From assembly GCA_030522415.1 (NCBI GenBank), contig CM060108.1, positions 42,360,256-42,424,255 of the forward strand: DNA of 64,000 nucleotides, in the 5' to 3' direction. The notes beneath the pieces were generated by a model, which was given only the letters and a program-made list of their open reading frames with translations, was not told where the DNA came from and did no database searches. This DNA comes from Channallabes apus (lineage: Eukaryota; Chordata; Actinopteri; Siluriformes; Clariidae). Shown here piece after piece: positions 22,599 through 33,785 of this stretch. The position numbers and the translations under genes were made by a program. Within the stretch, counting starts at the first letter, position 1, and every line of letters starts with the position of its first letter.

Positions 22599-23459
22599 CA
22601 TTTAGACTTTATCTCCTATTTAAAAAAACAACCTGCTTATACAAGTACCTGGTACACATCTAGTGATGCTCTCCAAGACCAGATTTTGAACTTCTATACA
22701 AAATCTTCAGCTTTTCGATTCTACACTTTTACATCCGTCTGTCTTCACCTGAGATATTCTGTTTCATTCTTGATGGAAAGCACACTGGATGTGAGAAAGC
22801 ATTACTCCAGTTACCTAGGACGAGGTCAAATTACACTCCTTAGGATAAAGGGATCGTTTCCCGTATCTATGATTATACACATTTTGAACCGTGGAGCATC
22901 TCCCATACAAGTGCTTGTGTATGATATCATTTTAGAAAATCACCTTCTCATCTGTCCAATCAAAATCGCACTCTGTGCATGTACCGCAATGCTCGTCGTA
23001 ACATTGTGTCTTTACACAGATGTTATACTGTATGGTTCGGTCTTCTTAACTCGATGCTTCTTCAGAAACACTACACTGTCAGTTCGGAAAAAAGTGCATA
23101 AATATGTTTAATTTGCATTGAAAACTACGTCTCTCATCAATACAGACTATTCCGCGGTTCAAATGCCACTGAGATATCATGAAGTCAGATTCGTTTTACT
23201 TGACAGATGTGTTTTTCCTCTCTAAGCCATGTTCTCATGTCCATCCAAAATAAACTTGTTTCTCTCCAGAATAATGATAGCTGAAGGCCTACTACTGGGG
23301 CTCTCAGACCTAACCCTGACTTGCCCCCTCAACTGCGCAAAAAAAATATAAAAAGCACATTTCCTACTGCCTGCCAATTACACACATTCGATCCGCGATG
23401 CAAACGCACAGACACAGAAAAAAAAAACCACACACACACACACTTGCACACTCTTGGCT
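22599..23459. other. Intergenic sequence, no gene recognised
   Basis: A 141-codon frame at 22686-23111 is the longest outside transposons and LINEs after 12493-12936. It has AT-driven composition and no recognisable domain, so it is not called as a gene. Confidence 0.4.
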
Positions 23460-23880
23460 CATTAAAACTCATATTCATCTGCTAGAACTTTTGAGATGGA
23501 TACGTCTCGGAGGAGAAGGGCTTCCGCACACATCTGCGGGAATTGCTGAACACTTTTTCCCCCCCTCCCCTTCCTTTCTCTCTTGCGCTTGTAATTATGG
23601 AGCCTGCATGGAAGTGCGACCCTGAGAATAAGGCCTCCTCCTGAGGGAAGTCCCATGGCAACATCAGCCCCTCTGTCTGGACCTCTCTCCGCTCCGATGC
23701 CACCCACAGCGGGCACCAAGGGGTCGACGCCGTGCCCCCATCACCTCCGTGCTCGGCTCGCGCCAGCCAAACTCCTGATGCTTCAGCGAGACAAAAACAG
23801 AGGGAAAATTCTTTTTCGAAAAAAAAAACAAACTATAAAGTCACTCAGGGGGTTGAGGAGAACTGAAGCGTACAGCCTAG
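23460..23880. promoter_or_regulatory. Candidate conserved noncoding block
   Basis: It is GC-balanced and repeat-poor, with gcttgtaattatggagcctg and cccatggcaacatcagcccc (an RFX/X-box-like catggcaac core). Frames of 73-85 codons on both strands reflect composition, not a recognised protein. Confidence 0.3.
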
Positions 23881-24320
23881 ACAAGTGGTAAGAATAAGCA
23901 GGGTTGTTTTTTTAAAAATATATAATAAAGAAAGAACAGTTTGACTTCGTGTTGCTGTTTGGATTCATATTGCACACAAACACACGCACACTAGCTGTAA
24001 GGTGTTATGATAAAAATGATGCCAGATGATTTAGATTTACATTCAGCTCACAGTCAGAGCAAAAACAAGGCCTGGTGGTTCTCGTCATATCCACAAGAAC
24101 AATCTTATAGCACAGAGGGCCACATTCAGCAAAGGGGCGAGGATTTAATACCAAAATCATGCACAAGACGATTGAGATGTAAGTAGAAATGTAAGTTTAT
24201 GTTAGAAGCGATATTACAGTATGTTGGAGAAGAAGGACAAGCTGAGCAACGATTCTTAGTATTATCCAAAGCAGCTCGGTCTTCTCCAACATAACATCGA
24301 TTTTACAAATTCAACAAATA
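23881..24320. other. Intergenic sequence, nothing recognised
   Basis: AT-rich with a few CA dinucleotide runs. No gene or transposon end. Confidence 0.35.
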
Positions 24321-24329
24321 ACCCTTGTG

Positions 24330-25540
24330 AATGCAGGAGGAAGTGTGGAAGAATATATACCACCACCGTGCTTGACTGGTTTAAATCAGTGCTTGATTTC
24401 CCGAATCCAAATAGTCCAATCTTTGTGCCATCAGAACAGATCATTTTGTTTTTCATGGTCCGAGCAGAATGACCGGTGCCTTTTAGTGAGGAATGGCTTC
24501 AGTCTGCTGCAGTGATAGTCATCCTTCTGTAAAGACTCCCGCATCTCCACAAGGGAACTCCAGGTCTAGTTTATTGTGACCCTTGGGTTCTTGGTTACCT
24601 TTTGGCGCTTTTCCACTGCATAGTACGGCACGACACGGTTCAGTTCTACTCACTTTTGGGGGGTTTTCCACTGGGAACAGTACCTGGTACCTGGTCCTTT
24701 TTTTAGTACCACCTCAGCCGAGGTTCCAAGCGCGCCGAACCGTTACCAAAACGTGACGTGTAAACACGGCTGGTCACCGATTAGCCGGAGAAAATCGTCA
24801 TTACTGCGTCACCGAACTTGCGACACGAGACACAACAGAACCGCTATATTTAGAAAGTCAGAGAAGCATCGCACGCACCTTTTTGTATTAACCGTCGGCC
24901 TCTTTTGATACAAACTCCTTCGTCTCGCTGTTAAAAACATCCACATGCCGAGAATGAAGAACACCATGTCGTCAATATGCTCCATTGTTGTGTGTTTGTT
25001 TGTGGCGCGTTTACGATGACGTCACGGCAGTAGCGGCGCCGCGACTAAACGACACGTGAGTAATCCCGCCCACGCTAAAGCGTTACTAAACTGCAGTGGA
25101 AGCGCAAACTGAGCCGAACTGCGCCGAACCGAAGTGAGTTGTACTGAACCGTGTCGTGCCGTACTATGCAGTGGAAAAGAGGCCTTTGTGGCCAAGGTCC
25201 TTCAGTCTGTTTGGGGCGGCCAGATATGTGAAGACTGTTGGCTGTTCCATTTGAGAATGATGGAGGCTACCATTGTCTTGGCGACTTTTAATACTCCGGA
25301 AAGTTTCATGTACTGTATGTCTCCCTGGATGGCAGGTTTACAGATAATTCCCTCAACCTCATGGATTTGATTTGACATACACCATCTACTGTGACACCTC
25401 ATGTAGACAGGGATGTGTCTTTCCTAAATAGGTAGAAAGCATCTCATGGACCATTGCCAGGAGTAGGACGCACCAGAGACCAATTGGAAGTGACATAATA
25501 AAGGGTCTGATACTTATTTTAAGGAGGAGAGAGCAGCAGC
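24330..25540 (-). pseudogene. Old Tc1-like transposon, interrupted by a MITE
   Basis: The left part (24340-24600) carries reverse-strand Tc1 blocks: ccaccaccgtgcttgactgg, catggtccgagcagaatgac, aggtgcctttt-like gaccggtgccttttagtgag. The right part (25185-25540) continues with gtggccaaggtccttcagtc and gaatgatggaggctaccatt, also Tc1 sequence. Joining the two flanks at 24603/25185 gives a normal Tc1 order, so the intervening 24604-25184 is a later insertion. The transposase is riddled with stops. Confidence 0.7.
24604..25184. mobile_element. Long-TIR MITE inserted in a Tc1 element
   Basis: The inverted termini are about 50 bp and nearly perfect. The left reads ggcgcttttccactgcatag then tacggcacgacacggttcag; the right, reverse complemented, reads ggcctcttttccactgcata then gtacggcacgacacggttca. 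The 580-bp interior is GC-rich and non-coding with a ctggtacctggtcc block. Flanks ccttttgg / cctttgtgg suggest a 6-8-bp target duplication, so hAT-like is possible, but I cannot fix the superfamily. Confidence 0.75.
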
Positions 25541-25884
25541 TGTCTGGCAATAATAATAATAATTAATAATTGCTTCTAAGTCGTTCCATAATTGCCTCTG
25601 TACTGTCTGTGTTGTGTTTCGATCGTTCTTTACTGCTACTAAACATCTTCATTCAGCTTCCGTTAGCATGCCGACAGGTTCATGACTCACCTCACTGCTT
25701 TGTTCCCGGCTAACAGGAGCTAAAAAGCTAAGTAGCATTCCTGAACTCAATACTGAATCCCAAATCCTCCTCTAACTCCTGGACACGGGCACCACGTGAA
25801 GGGTGAAACGAGGGATTTTACATCCTAACAGACTAGCTTTCCATTTTATTCTATTTCCAGGGTTTGTTTTGCTTTGCTTTGTCT
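25541..25884. other. Intergenic sequence, nothing recognised
   Basis: A short (AAT)n tract at 25549-25562. No gene or transposon end recognised. Confidence 0.35.
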
Positions 25885-26400
25885 CTGAGGGTAAGTCAAA
25901 AATGATCTGCACTCCGGTTCTATTAATACTTCTGTTGGCCGCAGTGTTTTATTAGGACTTTCAACCATCAGCTGGAAAATTGATGCTAACAGTTTCCTGG
26001 GATTCTCAAGGGCCAGTATTGGTACATCATCAGGAAAAAGGTTCAACAGTCAACAGTGCTCGTTACATGAAGACGCTTATCGAAGAGCCGAAGCGTAAAC
26101 TTTGGAGAACCGATATCCAAGAGCATCGTGATCTCGCATGACGATGCACATCACACCGTCGACACTCGATGTTGAGGTGTTAAAGCATCCTTTCTATAGT
26201 CCTGATCTCACTCCATCAGACTTTCACCTGTTTGGTCCCCTGAAAGCAGCCCTATGAAGACAAAGATTCACTCCTGATGAAGACGTGAAGACAGTGGTGC
26301 ATTTATGGCTCGTAGCTCAACCTAAAACATTTTCTAATGAAGGAATTGACAGATGGACAAAGTGTATTGAAATGCAGTGAGATTTCTTTGAATAAAGATG
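25885..26400 (+). pseudogene. Mariner transposase remnant, internally deleted
   Basis: A mariner-type end, ggtaagtcaaaaatgatctg (25889-), is followed by the carboxy-terminal catalytic region. The blocks are SHDDAHHTVD, then HPFYSPDLTPSDFHLFGPLK, then a stop, then RFTPDEDV, AQPKTF and DRWTKCIEMQ before tga at 26380. SPDLTPSDFHLFGPLK is diagnostic of mariner (DD34D) rather than Tc1 (DD34E). The amino-terminal half is gone. Confidence 0.85.
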
Positions 26401-26417
26401 TATTTGTACATTATTTA

Positions 26418-28037
26418 CAGTGGTGTGAAAAAATATTTGCCCCCCCCCTCCTGATTTCTTTTGCATGTTTGTCACACAAAATGTTTCTGATCATCAAACA
26501 CATTTAACTATTAGTCAAAGATAACACAAGTAAACACAAAATGCAGTTTTTAAATGAGGGGTTTTATTATTTAGGGAGAAAAAAAATCCAAACCTACATG
26601 GCCCTGTGTGAAAAAGTAATTGCCCCCTGAACCTAATAACTGGTTGGGCCGCCCTTAGCAGCAATAACTGCAATCAAGCGTTTGCGATAACTTGCAACGA
26701 GTCTTTTACAGCGCTCTGGAGGAATTTTGGCCCACTCATCTTTGCAGAATTTTTGTAATTCAGCTTTATTTGAGGGTTTTCTAGCATGAACCACCTTTTT
26801 AAGGTCATGCCACAACATCTCAATAGGATTCAGGTCAGGACTTTGACTAGGCCACTCCAAAGTCTTCATTTTGTTTTTCTTCAGCCATTCAGAGGTGGAT
26901 TTGCTGGTGTGTTTTGAGTCATTGTCCTGCTGCAGCACCCAAGATCGCTTCAGCTTGAGTTGACGAACAGATGGCCGGACATTCTCCTTCAGGATATTTT
27001 GGTAGACAGTAGAATTCATGGTTCCATCTATCACAGCAAGCCTTCCAGGTCCTGAAGCAGCAAAACAACCCCAGACCATCACACTACCACCACCATATTT
27101 TACTGTTGGTATGATGTTCTTTTTCTGAAATGCTGTGTTACTTTTACGCCAGATGTAACGGGACACGCGCCTTCCAAAAAGTTCAACTTTTGTCTCGTCG
27201 GTCCACAAGGTATTTTCCCAAAAGTCTTGGCAATCATTGAGATGTTTTTTAGCAAAATTGAGACGAGCCTTAATGTTCTTTTTGCTTAAAAGTGGTTTGC
27301 GCCTTGGAAATCTTCCATGCAGGCCGTTTTTGCCCAGTCTCTTTCTTATGGTGGAGTCGTGAACACTGACCTTAATTGAGGCAAGTGAGGCCTGCAGTTC
27401 TTTAGATGTTGTCCTGGGGTCTTTTGTGGCCTCTCGGATGAGTTGTCTCTGTGCTCTTGGGGTAATTTTGGTCGGCCGGCCACTCCTGGGAAGGTTCACC
27501 ACTGTTCCATGTTTTTGCCATTTGTGGATAATGGCTCTCACTGTGGTTCGCTGGAGTCCCAAAGCTTTAGAAATGGCTTTATAACCTTTACCAGACTGAT
27601 AGATCTCAATTACTTTTGTTCTCATTTGTTCCTGAATTTCTTTGGCTCTTGGCATGATGTCTAGCTTTTGAGGTGCTTTTGGTCTACTTCTCTGTGTCAG
27701 GTAGCTCCTATTTAAGTGATTTCTTGATTGAAACAGGTGTGGCAGTAATCAGGCCTGGGGGTGACTACAGAAATTGAACTCAGGTGTGATAAACCACAGT
27801 TAAGTTATTTTTTTAACAAGGGGGGCAATCACTTTTTCACACAGGGCCATGTAGATTTGGAGGTTTTTTTCTCCCTTAATAACGTTTATTAACTTCATTT
27901 AAAAACTGTATTTTGTGTTCAGTTATGTTATCTTTGACTAATAGTTAACGGTTTTTGATGAGCAGAAACATTGAAGTGTGACAAACATGCAAAAGAATAA
28001 GAAATCAGGAAGGGGGCAAATAGTTTTTCACACCACT
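26418..28037 (-). mobile_element. Tc1-like element, copy 1, apparently intact
   Basis: Bounded by TA on each side. It has about 200-bp terminal inverted repeats, each with an outer direct repeat (ggtgtgaaaaa-tatttgccc) and an inner one (tgtgtgaaaaagtaattgcc), the IR/DR layout known from Sleeping Beauty-type elements. It is close to identical to the copies at 32.2 and 55.5 kb. The outer left repeat has an expanded C run, and the last base next to the right TA differs from the other copies. Confidence 0.92.
26633..27655 (-). CDS. Tc1-like transposase, 340 residues, full length
   Basis: This cut-and-paste DNA transposase would act in the nucleus on its own inverted repeats. Residues 1-110 form the paired-like bipartite DNA-binding domain: a first HTH around KGYKAISKALGLQRTTVRAI (24-43), a GRP AT-hook-like linker (SGRPTK, 58-63) and a second HTH ending at DSTIRKRL (100-107). 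The catalytic triad is DD34E: D153 in WTDETKVELF, D244 in QQDNDSKHT and E279 in SPDLNPIEM. The glycine-rich GGGSVMVWGCFAA block is at 188-200. Length and ends (MPRAKEIQEQ to AAKGGPTSY) are normal for the family. The only odd site is serine 247 where the other two copies have proline. With both inverted repeats present, this copy could in principle still be functional. Confidence 0.93.
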   Translation of the reverse strand: MPRAKEIQEQMRTKVIEIYQSGKGYKAISKALGLQRTTVRAIIHKWQKHGTVVNLPRSGRPTKITPRAQRQLIREATKDPRTTSKELQASLASIKVSVHDSTIRKRLGKNGLHGRFPRRKPLLSKKNIKARLNFAKKHLNDCQDFWENTLWTDETKVELFGRRVSRYIWRKSNTAFQKKNIIPTVKYGGGSVMVWGCFAASGPGRLAVIDGTMNSTVYQNILKENVRPSVRQLKLKRSWVLQQDNDSKHTSKSTSEWLKKNKMKTLEWPSQSPDLNPIEMLWHDLKKVVHARKPSNKAELQKFCKDEWAKIPPERCKRLVASYRKRLIAVIAAKGGPTSY

Positions 28038-28039
28038 TA

Positions 28040-28439
28040 CGTATATACACCTGTATATACGTAACAACGGGCCAGCACATGTTACTTCTATTTTCACATC
28101 TACTTCTGTCAGCCTTCCAAAAGATATAGCATTACATTTTTGACACCTTATCCTAAAACAAAAGTCTTAATTCTAATTATTCATTATTGAAACAGAATTT
28201 CTGTTTTATTGTTTACCAAAGTGCCTATTTACAGTACAGTATGTAGAAACAACCATTTAGTTGTCTTTAGGCAGCACAGTGAAGGCTATGTTTTGGTGAC
28301 ACTTTATTCAAGATGGATGTTCTTCACTTTAAGGATGCACCGTAAATCATGTTTCTTTAGCTTGCACAGCAAAATACAATCTTCATAATGATACTCTACA
28401 AATGTTAACTAAGCACCAGATTATTTTACAAGCTACTTT
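28040..28439. other. Intergenic sequence, nothing recognised
   Basis: AT-rich; no gene, RNA or transposon end. Confidence 0.35.
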
Positions 28440-28690
28440 ACAAATGCTGTCTCTGAGTTGCATGAAAGCTTTTAAAGCACTCGATGCTTGAGCAGGCGCT
28501 CAGTACTACTTAACGATTAGCGTTAGCACAGATGGCCCTATTGTTTTTCGATTAGCTCACATTTCTGAGGCTGGCAAATTTGCGTTAATGTTCAATGAGA
28601 TAAACCCCCATTAATCACTGAATTCACTGAAAGAGAAATAACAACCAGGATTGTCAAGCATGGCTGCGCTGGAAGAAACAGTCCCATTGG
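28440..28690. promoter_or_regulatory. Candidate conserved noncoding block
   Basis: Repeat-poor, with cattaatcactgaattcact, gatggccctattgt and several TAAT/ATTA cores. Composition and context only. Confidence 0.25.
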
Positions 28691-30660
28691 ATAATACCAT
28701 TGGATAGACTTCCCTGATCACTCAGTCGCTGTTTGTAATGATGCATTTGGAAATCTACAGTATACTGTACGACACCCTATACCACTGAAGGCTACACTTA
28801 CCCATAATCCCTTTCTGTGTGTTTCTTGTTTTCTCTTTTACTCCTGTCTCCACTCATGTCCTGTCATTGTTTGTTACCTTACAGCCAAAACATGGAATTG
28901 GTGCTAAAAAGTGTCTTTTTAAATAGTATCATATAACATAATTTCTCATGATACTTAATGCTTCTTATCTCCTGATCCATGCTTCATTTATTTGTAAATA
29001 TACATACATATTTATATTTTTATCATATCAAAATTGGCTAAAAACAATTTCATGTTCATGTCAATTTTTCAATGATCTTAACTGTCATTCAGATGAAACT
29101 TGGCCAATTTAGATTTCACATGAAAAGACATAAACCTGAAAAAGTATAAAATGCTAAACTGTTAAGATATTGCAACATGAATTTGACATGGTTACGGACA
29201 CTACAGATATTTTTAAGCTTTTAACAAAAACCAATTTAAGCAGCAACCTACTTAAGCATGTAGAAGCTTACACCAATTTTACTATCATTATTCATAAAGA
29301 AATAGGAATAATTTTCATTTTAAATGATGATTGTATGAAGCAAGACAAATGGCCATTTTTGGGGCGCATATAAAATCATCTCTCCAAAATGGCTGAAAGC
29401 AAGATTGGCCGCTTCCATGTTGCATAAACTTCAGAAGTAGATTTTTTGGTCAAACACATTTTTTTGTATTATATGTATAACATAAAAAATATATATAATA
29501 AAACAAGCACCAATACTGTGTTTAGGCCGTTAGTGTTGTTCCATGTTTCTTACATTTGCTTGCCATATGTCACTCTTGATGACGGAGACACACTTGTCCT
29601 AAATAAAGCACATACTGCACAAATCTTGCACACTTGCATTTTGCACCTTTATCTCCATCACACAGCATGTTATACAGAGTGGTAGAAATAAAAACCAAGC
29701 TATACTCAAAGCAGCACACCCAACTTTTTTTGTTAATAAGCAAAATATCCACTAGAACCCTTTCACTCAAATCCACTGAAGAAAACCATTGTCTGTGTCA
29801 GGCAGCGGGTAGCTATGGCCTTCATCAGGCATGACCTTCCAGCTGGATCTCCGCTTCTTCCATCTTTTTCTCCTCCTGCTCCGGTCCCACGCTGGGTCGT
29901 TAGCACAGCGGTGTCACCAGACGAAGGAGCCAGGGCCAGAGAGCTCAGAGAGTGAGAGAGAGAGAGACAGAGTGAGAGAGAGAGAGAGAGAGAGAGACGG
30001 AGGACTCCTGGCACAACACTGTCTGCTGTGTGGGTTGACATTCAGGGCTGGCTGATCTATGGGGCCGGGGAGAGTGTGTCCTTGCTCTGGGTCCTCGACA
30101 GAACAGGACAAACTGGGCTCCTGGCAGCGTCGTCTCCTCCCACTCCGTTTGTCACTCCGTTCTATCATTGTACAGTCACGGGGTAGTTCATCTATCGCCA
30201 GAATCAGATATAGTGCACAATGATGAGGTGGTGAGTCTCAGGCATGGATAACGGAGCATTCTCCTTTGTAAAGTTCTCCCTCACATGGGCTCTAATTGCT
30301 GTATTCGTTTAAAATGCTTTGCACTAAGTTTCCCCTAATTGACATTAGTTAATATGGACAAACCACGATCCACAGCATTAATTCACGATAAATCACATTA
30401 ACACAGGTTTATTATATAATAAATCAAACACGTCAAACAATTAACATATAAATTGACTTAATGCACATACTGTCACTGAAAATGTAGACTGTAATGAAGC
30501 CTTTGATGAGTGACATGAACAAAACCTTATTAAACATACTGTATAAGTGAGGACTGAAGAAACTGCGGGAAAGTCTTCAGGGCCGAAAGACAAACAATAA
30601 ATGGTGTTTTTTTGTTTTGTTTTTGTCTCCTTAACCAAAAAAACTAACAAAAAACAGCGT
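28691..30660. other. Intergenic sequence; (GA)n at 29951-29998
   Basis: No gene is recognised. 29790-30170 is GC-richer around the GA microsatellite, and frames there on both strands run through the repeat. Confidence 0.4.
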
Positions 30661-30667
30661 GATATAG

Positions 30668-31035
30668 AGTACTGTGCAAAAGTTTTGACCCCCCCCCCCT
30701 CCACTTGCAAAGTGCCTAAAGACACCATTTAAAAATTAATTGTTTATGTAACAACCTCTGCAGCAACCTCATTTCCCCTCCCGTCTGTTTACCAGTATAC
30801 TAATCACCGGCCTGAACATCTGTCATCATCTGCACCTGATTCTAACTGGTTCATGCCTTAAACATTCCTCTGAAACTGCTCAGGTACAGGAAGTGGACTG
30901 ATAATGAGAGACAAGTTTGGAGAATGATTCCTCAAGATTATATTAAACAATACAAGAAAGATTGTGTAGAAGCAAAATACGAAGAGGGTTTGAGGAAAAA
31001 GCTTCTCAGTGCGACTATAAATTGATTTTTTTTAA
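30668..31035 (+). mobile_element. Possible DNA-transposon remnant with a 45-codon open tail
   Basis: It begins gtactgtgcaaaagttttga, a Tc1/mariner-type terminal motif. At 30888-31025 an open stretch follows ctgctcag and reads RYRKWTDNERQVWRM... to LLSATIN and tga. I do not recognise the peptide. Either it is relic transposon sequence or chance; a host exon is less likely. No right terminus found. Confidence 0.3.
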
Positions 31036-31111
31036 AGATCTCTTTTCTTAATTAATATTGAATCATAAATTGAATTTTAAAAAATTTGCTAATTTATCTG
31101 TTGTGATGTTG

Positions 31112-31118
<7 letters not shown>

Positions 31119-31160
<42 letters not shown>
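31119..31160. repeat. (TTA)n microsatellite
   Basis: Perfect TTA repeat. Nearby are (TG)n at 31259-31284 and (CT)n at 31353-31382. Confidence 0.9.
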
Positions 31161-31161
<1 letters not shown>

Positions 31162-31348
31162 CAACTTGTTGATCATTTTCTATATATCACTTGCTTCATC
31201 TTTTAAAAAACTAACAGAATAAATTGTCAACAAAATGCATATTTATTAGCAATACAACTGTGTGTGTGTGTGTGTGTGTGTGTGAGGGGCATTATGCCAA
31301 ATTGTACGAAGGCCCTGGTCCAGTGTCTGGCCCCATGCACATTACTCA

Positions 31349-31383
<35 letters not shown>

Positions 31384-31385
<2 letters not shown>

Positions 31386-31781
31386 ATTTCCCTGACAACC
31401 ACAAACGAACCCCCTCCTCACCTCGCTGCCTCCTCATCCCTCTCTCCCTCTCTCACTCCCTCCCTTGTTCTCTCACTCTCTCCGGACCACAGAGACCGTG
31501 TTAATTAAAGGAAAAGGTTAATGCTCTGGGGGTCCGGAGATCCTGTATTCAGGGTGAACCCCTAGCATGTTGCAGCTGCCTGGAGCTCGCTCTCTGCAGA
31601 CTTCCTGCTGTGTTCAGGACCGAAGCCTGTGTTTCATCACGCCTCTCCCGCACTTACAGCACCGAACTTATTCCACTTAATTAAACATGAGAAGTTCGCT
31701 TTACTCAGAGGAATGGAATAAACCCACAGCTGGGTTTGAAAGGCTCTACATTTAGTACCTAACACTTCTGATTTCATCACT

Positions 31782-31783
<2 letters not shown>
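31384..31783. other. Intergenic sequence between microsatellites
   Basis: CT-rich at the left, repeat-poor 31500-31770. No gene recognised. Confidence 0.35.

Positions 31784-31848
<65 letters not shown>
31784..31848. repeat. (CA)n microsatellite
   Basis: Uninterrupted CA tract of about 32 units. An (ATA)n tract follows at 32025-32057. Confidence 0.95.
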
Positions 31849-31850
<2 letters not shown>

Positions 31851-32023
31851 CATCACACTGTTCATTGTATTTCAGGTCAGCTTATAGGACTATATCATGA
31901 TATCACTGTACAATTAATGTCAGTATAAAGACAATAAATAATAAATATCATATTATTCTTCAATTTTGCAGGTCTGTAAAGAAGAGAAGGAACTAATTAA
32001 TTAAAGGAATTAAAGGAATGAAT

Positions 32024-32059
<36 letters not shown>

Positions 32060-32162
32060 GAAATTCCTTAATGATTATTTTTATACACTGAAATAACTCA
32101 AATGTTTGTTTTAAAATAATTGAAATAAATACACTTCATTTAAATGATATTTTATATATATA

Positions 32163-33783
32163 CAGTGGTGTGAAAAACTATTTGCCCCCTTCCTGATTTC
32201 TTATTCTTTTGCATGTTTGTCACACTTAAATGTTTCTGCTCATCAAAAACCGTTAACTATTAGTCAAAGATAACATAATTGAACACAAAATGCAGTTTTT
32301 AAATGAAGGTTTACGTTATTAAGGGAGAAAAAAAAACTCCAAATCTACATGGCCCTGTGTGAAAAAGTGATTGCCCCCCTTGTTAAAAAATAACGTAACT
32401 GTGGTTTATCACACCGGAGTTCAATTTCTGTAGTCACCCCCAGGCCTGATTACTGCCACACCTGTTTCAATCAAGAAATCACTTAAATAGGAGCTACCTG
32501 ACACAGAGAAGTAGACCAAAAGCACCTCAAAAGCTAGACATCATGCCAAGATCCAAAGAAATTCAGGAACAAATGAGAACAAAAGTAATTGAGATCTATC
32601 AGTCTGGTAAAGGTTATAAAGCCATTTCTAAAGCTTTGGGACTCCAGCGAACCACAGTGAGAGCCATTATCCACAAACGGCAAAAACATGGAACAGTGGT
32701 GAACCTTCCCAGGAGTGGCCGGCCGACCAAAATTACCCCAAGAGCGCAGAGACAACTCATCCGAGAGGCCACAAAAGACCCCAGGACAACATCTAAAGAA
32801 CTGCAGGCCTCACTTGCCTCAATTAAGGTCAGTGTTCACGACTCCACCATAAGAAAGAGACTGGGCAAAAACGGCCTGCATGGCAGATTTCCAAGGTGCA
32901 AACCACTTTTAAGCAAAAAGAACATTAAGGCTCGTCTCAAGTTTGCTAAAAAACATCTCAATGATTGGCAAGACTTTTGGGAAAATACCTTGTGGACCGA
33001 CTAGACAAAAGTTGAACTTTTTGGAAGGTGCGTGTCCCGTTACATCTGGCATAAAAGTAACACAGCATTTCAGAAAAAGAACATCATACCAACAGTAAAA
33101 TATGGTGGTGGTAGTGTGATGGTCTGGGGTTGTTTTGCTGCTTCAGGACCTGGAAGGCTTGCTGTGATAGATGGAACCATGAATTCTACTGTCTACCAAA
33201 AAATCCTGAAGGAGAACGTCCGGCCATCTGTTCGTCAACTCAAGCTGAAGCGATCTTGGGTGCTGCAGCAGGACAATGACCCAAAACACACCAGCAAATC
33301 CACCTCTGAATGGCTGAAGAAAAACAAAATGAAGACTTTGGAGTGGCCTAGTCAAAGTCCTGACCTGAATCCTATTGTGATGTTGTGGCATGACCTTAAA
33401 AAGGCAGTTCATGCTAGAAAACCCTCAAATAAAGCTGAATTACAACAATTCTGCAAAGATGAGGGGGCCAAAATTCCTCCAGAGCGCTGTAAAAGACTCG
33501 TTGCAAGTTATCACAAACGGTTGATTGCAGTTATTGCTGTTAAGGGTGGACCAACCAGTTATTAGGTTCAGGGGGCAATTACTTTTTCACACAGGGCCAT
33601 GTAGGTTTGGATTTTTTTTCTCCCTAAATAATAAAACCCCTCATTTAAAAACTGCATTTTGTGTTTACTTGTGTTATCTTTGACTAATAGTTAAATGTGT
33701 TTGATGATCAGAAACATTTTGTGTGACAAACATGCAAAAGAATAAGAAATCAGGAGGGGGGCAAATAGTTTTTCACACCACTG
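32163..33783 (+). mobile_element. Tc1-like element, copy 2, complete ends
   Basis: TA-flanked at both ends, starting cagtggtgtgaaaaactatt, with the matching inverted end closing at cacaccactg. It has the same IR/DR structure as copy 1 and runs in the opposite orientation, with about 4.1 kb between them. Confidence 0.92.
32543..33565 (+). pseudogene. Tc1-like transposase, broken by one stop codon
   Basis: The frame is collinear with copy 1 over its whole length from MPRSKEIQEQ to KGGPTSY. One in-frame TAG at 33002-33004 replaces the glutamate codon right after WTD, so the first catalytic D is the last residue translated. Downstream are the second D (QQDNDPKHT) and SPDLNPIVM, where the third catalytic acid, normally E, has become V. 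There are thus two independent inactivating changes. The ends are intact, so it could still be mobilised in trans. Confidence 0.93.
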
Positions 33784-33785
33784 TA

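Noticed and set aside
22686..23111. 141-codon open frame with hydrophobic stretches
   Set aside because: Composition is typical of AT-rich noncoding DNA; no family motif and no neighbouring exon signals.
27443..27664. Plus-strand open frame, repeated at 32534 and 56503
   Set aside because: It is the antisense shadow of the Tc1 transposase amino terminus in all three copies.
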